Below are positions 55,809 through 64,000 of a DNA stretch of 64,000 bases, piece after piece. Position numbers and translations under genes: made by a program. Below the pieces are notes generated by a model, which had not been told where the DNA came from, ran no database searches, and saw only the letters and a program-made list of their open reading frames with translations. The stretch comes from Elephas maximus indicus (Eukaryota > Chordata > Mammalia > Proboscidea > Elephantidae), in NCBI RefSeq assembly GCF_024166365.1, contig NC_064841.1:28636001-28700000 (forward strand), written 5' to 3'. Each line of letters starts with the position of its first letter. Within the stretch, counting starts at the first letter, position 1.

Positions 55809-56769
55809 AACCAGTAATGGCTTTTGTAACTAAAAAAAAAAAAATTGTAGCATTGAAAATTTGTTTTTACTGATGAGACGCAGATGTTTATTAATCTTTT
55901 ATTGAAGTAGTTCTCTATATTAAAAAAAAAATTATTGAGATATAATACACATGCCATAGAAGTAACCCTTTAAAGTGGTGTTTAGTATAGTCACAAAGTC
56001 ATGCGTTAATCACCACTATCTAATTCTGAAACCTCTATATTTTTTATATTAAATGTAGATATGAATGTTTTAATACAATTGAAGAATTTTTAATAGTCAG
56101 CTCTGTTGTCTCAAATTCAAATTCACTGAAGAAAACTAAAGCTGGTGGTTTTTGGTAAGGGCAGAGCTGGAAACATTTGCTCTTAATTTTCTGATGTGAA
56201 TACACATAGGGCCTTCGTTAGGGGAATTTCTACCACAATTAGGCATATGACTCCCTCAGATGAAATTCAGAATCAGGGCTTTCATTCATCGATTCAGCAA
56301 TCATTTACTGAACCTCTACTTTATGTCGGGCCCCAGCAGCCACAAGTCAAACGAGACTTTCTGAGAAACGTGTGGTCAGGTAGGTGAGAGACTGGGCAAG
56401 CCGCTCTGTTGGCCTTCACGATGCCATCTGGCTCTAAGCCTGGAGGCACTGCTGAAGCCATGGAGAGCAGTGTGTAGGGATCATGTCTGTGGATTTGTAG
56501 GAGGGAAGGTGACTGTATCTCTAAAGATACAGCAAACACAGGAGAGATGACTAAGTTCTTCTAAGAGATGAACGCCGAATGTCCCTGCCATGTGGTGAGT
56601 AGGAATTGAAGAGTTGCCACTCCAGTATGGTTTCAGCCCTCAGTTCCCTCCTGTCTCTACATACATACCACCTGGCAGAGAGAGTCCTTCCTTGACCAGC
56701 CTATCAAAAATAGAACGCTGCCCTGCTCCATCATTTTGCTCTGCTGTCTGTGTCTTCTGGGCTCTCAGA
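55809..56769. other. No recognisable gene or repeat
   Basis: A-runs at about 55834 and 55921. The segment 55930-56030 (TATTGAGATATAATACACAT, AGTGGTGTTTAGTATAGTCA) resembles an antisense old L1 end. The frames at 56196-56387 and 56321-56539 are not supported as genes. Confidence 0.45.
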
Positions 56770-57165
56770 CATGTCTTAGTTTCCCAGTGCTGCCGTAACA
56801 GAAATACCACAAGTGGATAGCTTTAAAGAACAGAAATTTATTTCCTCACAGTTCAGGAGGCTAGAAGTCGGAATTCAGGGCCCTAGCTCTAGGGGAAAGC
56901 TCTCTGTCTGTTGGCTCTGGGGAAAATCCTTGTCTCTTTCTGCATTTGTAGCCCCAGTTCCTTGACGATATTCACATGGTATCTTGCTTCCCCCTTTTGT
57001 GCTTGGGGCCATGTGTCATCTGTTCTTTTTATAACTGGGAAGTGATTAGGTTTAGGACACACCCTACACTAATAGGGCCTCATTAACATAACAAAAGAAA
57101 ACTCTATTCCTTAACAAGATTACATCCACAGGTATAGGTGATAAGATTCCGAAGCATATTTTTTC
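56770..57165 (-). mobile_element. ERVL-MaLR LTR (MLT1-like), antisense
   Basis: CTTAGTTTCCCAGTGCTGCC, GAACAGAAATTTATTTCCTC, CACAGTTCAGGAGGCTAGAA and AAGATTACATCCACAGGT are the complement of an MLT1-type LTR. It is cut at its distal end by the L1 fragment that follows. Confidence 0.8.
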
Positions 57166-57660
57166 TCTTTTTTTAATTTATTTGCTTTAAGTGAAAGTTT
57201 ACAAATCAAGTCAGTGTCTCATACAAAAATTTTGCTATGTACTCCTAGTTGCTCTCCCCCTAGTGAGACAGCACACTCCTTTCCACCCTGTATTCCCCGT
57301 GTCCATCAGCCTACTTCTGTCCCCCGCTGCCTTTTCATCTTCCCTCCAGACAGGAGCTGCCCACATAGTCTCATGTGTCTACTTGATCCAAGAAGCTCAT
57401 GCTCACCAGTATCATTTTCTATCTTATAAAAAATATCTGTCTTATAGTCCAGTCCAATCCCTGTCTGAAGAGTCTGCTTTGGGAATGGTTCCAGTCTTGG
57501 GCTAACAGGAGATCTGGGGACCATGACCTCTGGGGTCTTCTAGCCTCAGTCAGATCCTTAAGTCTGGTCTTTTTACAAGAATTTGAGGTCTGCATTACAC
57601 TGTTCTCCTGCTCCATCAGGGATTCTCTGACAGGGCAGTTATCAGTTGTTCTGCTGACTC
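57166..57660 (-). mobile_element. L1 LINE 3' UTR, antisense
   Basis: Begins with a T-rich tract at 57166-57190, reads AAGTGAAAGTTTACAAATCA, and shares TGGTTCC...CAACAG/CTAACAG...GATCTGGGGA and TAAGTCTGGTC blocks with the L1 at 51198. Plus-strand frames here are translations of antisense L1 UTR. Confidence 0.8.
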
Positions 57661-57879
57661 TTCTTGAAGTGCTCCTCCATTGGCCCCATGATTCTGCTCT
57701 CCTTTGCCTCCCACATTACTGGGAGTGACCTTGCCCCACACCTTTTGCTTAAGGAAGAAATGTGGTCATCTTTGACCCTTCTGCCTCCCTGCCCCCTAAC
57801 TACTTGGCTGGTTGCTGAATCTTTCCTCGGTGACTCCTTTCCATTCCCACACTGGCCACTGCCTGGGTAGGGACTCTTA
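57661..57879. other. Short unclassified stretch
   Basis: Pyrimidine-rich, without an identifiable feature. Confidence 0.4.
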
Positions 57880-58530
57880 TATCTGCAGTACTGCTAATTC
57901 TCTGCTTCTAGCGTTACAAAGTGATCTTTCCAAAACATTGATTGGATCATGTTGTTTTTAAATCCTTAATCCTTCTATGGCTCCCCATTACCAAAGATTG
58001 GATCTAAAACTCCTTTTAAGACCCTTTTCAACCTGGCAGGCATCTGGATTCTCAAACTAATTTCTAACCTCAACACACACACATACACACGCATGCACAC
58101 ACACACACACACATTATCTCTCCTCCCCTTCCCTCCTGTCATCTCCCCTCCTCTCCTCGCCTCCTTCCCCATCTACAGGGCTTGTCAGTGCTAGAACATG
58201 CCGTGTGCTGTCCTGCTTTGAGACACTGTGAATAGAATGTCCTTCCTCGCTTGTCTAACAGAAATATCCCATGCCTTGGCGAGGCCACCCTGACCCTGCA
58301 TTTTCCCTGCGTGCCGAATCAATCTGCCCCCTTTGTTTCAGGCACAGCCCTGTTTGTATACAGCATACTTTTGTTGGCTGGGCCACGCAGGCTGCCTCCT
58401 CCATTTGTTTATCAGCTTTCTGAGGACAGTATCTGTCCTATTCATCCTTCAATCCTCAGTGTCTAGCAGAGTGCTTAGCACATAGTAGGTATTCAGTAGA
58501 TACTGGAATGAGGGAATAAAATTCAAATAA
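57880..58530 (+). repeat. L2 LINE 3' region with (CA)n
   Basis: L2 phrases: TCTATGGCTCCCCATTACCA, CCTTTTCAACCTGGCAGGCA, and the 3' end GTGTCTAGCAGAGTGCTTAG plus CACATAGTAGGTATTCAGTA. A CA microsatellite lies at about 58073-58113. Confidence 0.75.
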
Positions 58531-58956
58531 ATGAACACATTAATGGCTACAAACCAACCCCTATAATGGCTTCCATTTAAGCTCAAACAAGTTTTTTTTT
58601 TTTTTTGTAAGCAAGAGTTTGCAACAGAAGTATATAACCATAACTGTATGAAGTGGTCTTCGTTGTCCTCTTAAGCTATCTTCGGCAGTGGCGTGTTTTT
58701 ATAAATGTGGAGAACTACACATGGGCGAATGTGTAACAGCTCTTTTTTGTCCAGGAATGAACTGAATTTTGTCATCATCTCGACAGTTCTTTCCTGGTCA
58801 GTGGTGTGGAGACATGAAAAGTTTTTAGGAAAGTTCAACACATTTGTAATAAAAGTTTGTTATTTTGTTTTGTTCATTGGTTTTTTTTTTTTTTTTATCT
58901 GTTTGTTTTAGTTTTCATTTGGGAAGCTAATTGTAAAAATGGGGCAGGGACGTCTG
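58531..58956. other. No recognisable gene; T-runs
   Basis: T-runs at about 58593-58606 and 58880-58896. The frame at 58705-58911 is mainly T-run translation. Confidence 0.45.
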
Positions 58957-60028
58957 ACCTCTCCTAACTTCACAAGGGGGAGGAGAGAGAATCACCGTTA
59001 GCATCAGCTCAAGGCTGATCCCTATGAGGTGGAGGACAGACATACCTCCCCCCTCCAATCCTTTTGCTAATTCTGACACCAGCTGTCCCTCCCGCGACAC
59101 TCTCTACTTCTCCGCTGGTTTTGACAATTTGTTACAGTGGCTACACAGAACTCACAGACCACACCCACGATTATGGGGTTTATTAGGGAAGTAAGAGGTT
59201 ACAATTCAGGGTCAGCAACGACTAAGGATACAGTTCTTCAGTGAGGACAGCTCCTTGGCTATGCCTAGAGGCAGCCTTCTCCCTCAGCCCCTAGGCCCCC
59301 CAGCCTGGCCTCTGTCCTGCTTGGGAAAGTATAACAAAGTTCATTAGCACTGCCAATAAGTACACAGAGTACCCCACTCTGCCAGAAAGGCTCCTGCCTG
59401 AAGGTACTCAGCTCTCTTGCTCCATGGGTTGTCAAGCCTACTCTAGGTGCCTCGCTCTATGGGCGTGGAAGCCCACTGCGCCGTCTCACTCCAGTCTCCT
59501 GGTTCTGCTGCTGCCATTTATCTGTTGCTGCTTCTAGCCGTCTCGGGCCATCTCCAATGTTACAGCTCTTTCTCTGTCTCCTGGGTCTAGGAGGTTCTCA
59601 GCACAGGAACCCTGGGTCTGAAGGATATGCTCCATTCCTGGCTCTTCTTTGTGGTAGTGAGGTCTCCTCTCAGCTCTGGGGTTCACTGTCTTTTTAAGCC
59701 TAGTGGGATGGCAAAACTGACCAATCCCCTTGTTAGGATTCTATACACCTTATTTGCATGGTCCCACGCCCACAAAGGGTGCCATACACCTTACTTGCAT
59801 TATTAGCATGTCCAATACCCTGGTGGGCTACAAGCACCTTATTTGCATAGTCCTATTACCCAATCATTACAAAACCACGAATGGCTAAAAGGGCCATGTT
59901 AAGTAACAGAGACACAGGCATTTAGAAAACCAGAGACAAACTGGTTTACTGAAGTACTAACTGAGTGAATTCACCTATATGGGGGAGCCAGGAACCCTGT
60001 GCGTTAAGGAAAAATTCATCCCTACCAC
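58957..60028 (-). mobile_element. Probable solo LTR of an endogenous retrovirus, antisense
   Basis: On the minus strand the order fits an LTR. An enhancer-like part has three octamer-like sites (plus: ATTTGCAT at 59752-59759 and 59841-59848, ACTTGCAT at 59793-59800). A long CT-rich middle follows, then a polyadenylation signal CTAATAAACCCCATAAT (complement at about 59173-59190) and a U5-like stretch (GTGGGTGTGGTCTGTGAGTT). About 1.07 kb is large for ERV-L and more like class I or II. The family is not recognised, the exact ends are uncertain, and no flanking duplication was found. Confidence 0.5.
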
Positions 60029-60225
60029 CTCCCTGGTGGTGGTAGTTTGTAAACGTGGCCTGATTTTCTGGGCAGTTAGTAAACTGATACTACTGTTTCT
60101 CTTTCCCTATCACCCATCTCGTTAGTTTTCAGGCCTACATACCCTCTTTTCAGTCCTTACAAAGAGAAAATTTAGGTGCACTTACAAACACAATGGTTGA
60201 CAATTGTAACAATAATAATAATTAA
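60029..60225. other. Short unclassified stretch
   Basis: Nothing recognised. Confidence 0.4.
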
Positions 60226-60323
60226 AATTGCTGTCATGTTGATTCCGACTCACAGCTACCCTATAGGACTGCCGGCCTTTTGGTTAGCAGCTGAGCTCTT
60301 AACCACAGAACCACCAGGGCTCC
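60226..60323 (-). repeat. AfroSINE, antisense, internally deleted
   Basis: The tail GTTGATTCCGACTCACAGCT joins CCTATAGGACTGCCGGCC, skipping about 55 bp of the middle block. Head ACCACCAGGGCTCC is intact. The join is at a GGAC/ACTGCC-like microhomology. Confidence 0.9.
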
Positions 60324-61329
60324 AATCCAGGCTCAGTATGTTTGCAGCTTCATAGGAGGTATCTGTCTTTGAACTTGCGTTGACCTACGTTGCCTGTCTT
60401 TCCCCTCATCCTCCGCATGCACCGTGCACATTAAGAAGCGAAAAAGATGGCTTCCTTCCTTTCTAGATATATTGACTTCTCAATGAGTTATATACAAACA
60501 TATTTTAGATTTCTTTCTTGGTTGCTTAAATCTGTAACGTTTCCTCCTAGGTTAGTATTATGGCCATGAGATTTTTCTTGGGTGCTGCATTTCAAACAGC
60601 CAGCTCTTGTAATGTGAGAGAAGAGTTGGCCACTTGGGGGCACCCAGGTATTTATTTAAAGGGAAAAAAACAGGAGGAATTGCTATGGACAAGTAAATTT
60701 CATCTCAAGAAAGAAGGAAACAATTGCCAGTGCACATAGTCCATTCCAACATAACCCCTCCAGAAAGGAGGCCTGTGTTGAACACAGATGACCATCCCTA
60801 AGGAAAGGAATTCACCAGCCAGCCTGATTTACTCTACGGAGACAGAAACACCTGGCCTGACCTCTGGGCAGGGCCCTTTGTGCCAGGTGCCCAATTGTCA
60901 GTGGTGTTCTGCACAGGCACACAGCTTTGGGGATCTTAGAGGGAGGCCAGCGTGGAAAAACAGAATGGGTGATGATTTCAATGGGCAGGCAAATTCAACT
61001 GTAGGCTTTTCAGAAACAGAATAAACGTCTCTTGCAGCCAATTTGTTGAGACATTTGAAAAATCACATCAGCTCTTTGTCTTGTTTTTGCCACTTCATGA
61101 AATAAAAACAACTTCTTTAAAATTATTTCTAAGAACACGAGGGCAAATAGTGTCCTTAAATTTTGGAAAGACCAAATGGATATGTGGATTGTCCAAACAC
61201 AGAGAATTACAGAGGCCAGAAGAATTGAAAATGCTGGAGAATGTTACAGTTAAAGGATGGGCATTGGAGTCAAAGATCCCAGCTCTACCATTTACTAACT
61301 TTTCTGCTCACTTCTAACATGCCCAGATC
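60324..61329. other. No recognisable gene or repeat
   Basis: Short frames at 60788-61024 and 61081-61317 show no family features. Nothing was identified. Confidence 0.45.
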
Positions 61330-62140
61330 AACAGTTTTTCAGACCACTCATACCTACATTCCTGTGACTCTACCATGTTTTTACTTCCCCTCAACTTCCC
61401 TCGCATCCTAACTTTCCTCTCTACTCAGCTTATATTCCATGGTTCATCACTGTGATCACTCTACTTGCCTCCCTTCTCTATCATACTCTCCTGCAAACCC
61501 CGACTCTGGTTAAAATCAGTTCTTTACTACCTCTGCACTTTCCCTCCAGTAGCTGAGCATGCCTGGACACACATATACACACGCATGCACGCAAAGCTCT
61601 GATGTCATTAAATGGATCATACACACCTCCCTTCCCTTCCCTTCCCCTCAGCACTTGGGCAAGCCTACCACATTCTGTAGTCAATTCATCCCCTAACCCT
61701 CCCAGGTGCCTATTTCACACTTTTTTCTCTTTCCTCCAACCTCCAACATCCCTTAGTATCTCTCATCTAATGATCTTGCTTCTTATTTCACTAAGAAACC
61801 AGAAGCAGCCAGAAGAGAGCCACTGTATCTCCCTACCGTTGAACCCCTGCTCCCTCCGTACATCTTCCTCCCCATCCCCTGTCCTTCATGATGGATGTGC
61901 CGTGTGTGCTCCTGGTAGAGTTCCATCTCACCCCAATGCAGCAGATCCTTCTGTTCCTGCCTGCTCTAAACTCTGCTTCTAATGTATCCTCCTACTAACT
62001 TTACTTAATGTGCCTCTTTTTGTTGGATCATTCTCTTATTCATACATTCTATAATGCCTTCCTTCTTTAAAAACACCCCCCTTAATCCTGTCTCTCTCTG
62101 ACTTTGCCGCATCTCTCTGTTCCTCCTTAAAGCAAACCTC
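61330..62140. other. Pyrimidine-rich old repeat, class uncertain
   Basis: The CT-rich sequence with GAGCATGCCTGGACACACAT, a CTTCCCTTCCC run and TCTCTCTGACTTTGCCGC resembles an ancient LINE-derived repeat. The 126-residue plus frame at 61602-61982 lacks domains and is not called a gene. Confidence 0.35.
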
Positions 62141-62182
62141 TTTGAACAGAGAAATTGAAAAAATAATAGTATCTAACTTATA

Positions 62183-62345
62183 CCAAACCAAACCCATTGC
62201 CATCAAGTCGATTCCAACTCATAGCAACCCTACAGGACACAGTAGAACTGCCCCATGGAGTTTCCAAGGAGTGCCTGGCAGATTCAAACTGCCGACCTTT
62301 TGGTTAGCAGACGTGCCTCTTAACCACTACGCCACCAGGGTTTCC
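62183..62345 (-). repeat. AfroSINE, antisense, first of a second tandem pair
   Basis: A full copy between TATCTAACTTATA (62170-62182) and TATCTAACTTATAA (62346-62359). Confidence 0.95.
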
Positions 62346-62359
62346 TATCTAACTTATAA

Positions 62360-62535
62360 CCAAAAAAAAAAAAAAACGAAACCCAGTGCCGTTGAGTCGA
62401 TTCTGACTCATAGCGACCCTATAGGACAGAGTAGAACTGCCCCACAGAGTTTCCAAGGAGCACCTGGCGGATTTGAACTGCCGACCCTTTGGTTAGCAGC
62501 TGTAGCACTTAACCACTACGCCACCAGGGTTTCCA
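62360..62535 (-). repeat. AfroSINE, antisense, second of a second tandem pair
   Basis: A full copy with a 14-base A-run at the tail side. It ends in CCACCAGGGTTTCC and is followed by ATCTAACTTATAA at 62536-62548. It differs from its neighbour at many positions. Confidence 0.95.
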
Positions 62536-62548
62536 ATCTAACTTATAA

Positions 62549-63002
62549 GGCAGGTGCAAATATCAAATGAGATATTGTGTGTAATAAGATATTGTGGCAA
62601 TAGTGTTGACTGTTATTATAATAATTATTAAATAATACAAATGATTTAAGTCATATATGTGAATGCTATGTAAAACAAAATTTGCCAGCTATACTTTTTT
62701 TTTTCTTTTTACAATAGCTGATTTCAGAGTTATAACTTGTAATCCATAGTAATTGATAACATAGTTGGAGAAAGTAGACTTAAGTACATGAAGTTAAACA
62801 CCATAGATTATTTAAATAACCAGTTCAGACAATAGTAAAGCAAAGGCCACTAGCCATAATTAGTTGTCTAATGAATTTGTTGATGATGATTGTTATAAGT
62901 ATTGAGGAATGAAAGTGGCATTTTGATCCAAGAGGACTTTGTGGAGGATGTGGGTTTAGGGTGCCTCTTGAAGGCTGGGGAGATTTTGAAGTCTTTAGGT
63001 TT
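62549..63002. other. No recognisable gene or repeat
   Basis: AT-rich, nothing identified. Confidence 0.45.
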
Positions 63003-63180
63003 GCATTCAGCTACTAACTTAAAAGGTTGGTGGTTTGAACCTACACAGTGGTGCAGCCAAAGAAAGACCTGGTGACCTGCTTCCATAAAGATTACAGCCA
63101 AGAAAACCTTATGAACAGTTCTACTCTAACACATGGAGTTGCCATGAGTCGGAATCTATTTGATGGCAAGGACTTTGGCT
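63003..63180 (+). repeat. AfroSINE long variant, degraded
   Basis: GCATTCAGCTACTAACTTAA, GTTGGTGGTTTGAACCTAC, AAAGAAAGACCTGGTGACCT and GAGTCGGAATCTATTTGATG are recognisable. Confidence 0.88.
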
Positions 63181-64000
63181 TTGATACTGGAGAGGAGGGA
63201 AGGGCAACACAGGGCAGGGTGGGCCAGTGGCACAAACCCAAAAGCAGGGGAAAAACTAGGCAGCTTGAAAAACAGAACAAACCAGTTTGGCTGGAAGGAG
63301 AGGTTTTGGGAGGAAGTAGTTCCAGAGGAAGGCAAAGGAAACAGGGTAGGAGCTAAAGCAGGTGGCTTCAGGCTTAAGGAACTCCCAGGGTGACGGAAAC
63401 CATCTTTACTTAATTGGGCAAACAAGAAGGAAGGAAATATTTCTGGGTGATGAGGTAAGAAGGTAAATTACGTCAGTCTTGTGTTTACCACGCCCTGTCC
63501 AGTCTGACCCTGCAGTGCAGGCCGCTGGGCGGGAACCTTTGCTTCCCAGGAAGTGGGTAGGTGTGCAGCTACTGAACTGTCTTTTTTTATCCACAAGAAG
63601 CCTCACTCTAGTTCTGAGGTGACTGTGACTAGAAGGCAAGTGACAATTTTCACTATGGCTCTTTATTTAAAAAAAAAAAAAAAAATGAAGAACCTTGGAA
63701 ATTAAAAATCAATAAATCTGGAAATAATTTCCATTTTAACATGCATATTGAGAAATACTGAATGTGTTTTTCAGTAGAGTATATTGTGTCATACTAGTTT
63801 AATTTAAAGCTGTGTTTGCACTGTGTGCAGAAGGTGGGACAGGGCCGAAGTGGTCTGTGAACTGATCCAGTGAGAAAAAAAGAAAGATAAGTTATCTAGC
63901 CAACCTGGAGATTACATTTGTTTGAAATTATACAGTTTTGTGTAAATTTGCTGCAACTTGAAAGGGTGCCAGCGCGCATGCACCTTAAGTTTTTTGTTAT
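63181..64000. other. No recognisable gene or repeat
   Basis: Purine-rich at 63190-63390, with an A-run at 63669-63685. Overlapping short frames on both strands near 63050-63640 are not supported. Confidence 0.45.

Noticed and set aside
61602-61982. 126-residue plus-strand frame
   Set aside because: It lies in pyrimidine-rich old-repeat sequence, has no domain or splice context, and its Ser/Pro/Leu composition is as expected from CT-rich DNA.

Overview
The window reads as mammalian nuclear DNA from an afrotherian, most probably an elephant. The main reason is about forty copies of a short tRNA-headed SINE (AfroSINE type: a CCTGGTGG head, a GTTCGAATCC box-B-like motif, and a tail with TATGAGTCGGAATCGACT). 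These occur with RTE-type (BovB-like) LINEs that carry the same 3' tail, which is the known SINE/LINE pairing of Afrotheria. Identification is by pattern recognition only; no database search was possible.

There is no complete host protein-coding gene. The only host-gene signals are a CpG island near 30.0-30.9 kb with good splice donors on both strands, and a weak candidate 70-nt internal exon at 1570-1639 on the minus strand. They could belong to one minus-strand gene that runs out of the left edge, but this is inference.

Layout. 0-10.5 kb: old L1, LTR, L2, MER5/MER20-like and AfroSINE pieces, plus an unexplained 339-bp inverted repeat (7853-8191). 10.8-25.4 kb: a nested block made of an antisense L1 3' end, an RTE LINE, and an ERV-L-type provirus (5' LTR, primer site, gag, pro, pol, partial 3' LTR) that interrupts the RTE. 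The provirus is itself broken by a 5'-inverted RTE insertion inside the protease active-site codons and by a pure poly(A) insertion with a target-site duplication. A second antisense L1 follows, containing a solo MaLR LTR and SINEs. 25.4-30 kb: unique sequence, an L1M 3' end holding a tandem SINE pair, and MIRs. 30-31 kb: the CpG island. 31-49 kb: mostly unique, ancient-looking sequence with scattered SINE, MIR, L2, MER5 and RTE pieces and a local tandem duplication (37.05-37.38 kb). 49.5-54.1 kb: an internally deleted hAT element, then a run of head-to-tail AfroSINE/RTE insertions separated by copies of TACCTTATAA, one of them split by a young-looking 1.8-kb L1. 54-64 kb: LTRs (MLT2-like, MLT1-like and a larger unclassified one), L2, and a second SINE pair at one target site.

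The strongest theme is repeated use of the same target site by AfroSINE/RTE elements. Three independent places (27.8, 51-54 and 62.2 kb) show neighbouring, same-strand, non-identical SINEs separated by copies of one local motif. All retroelement reading frames seen here are broken or truncated, and none appears able to move by itself.
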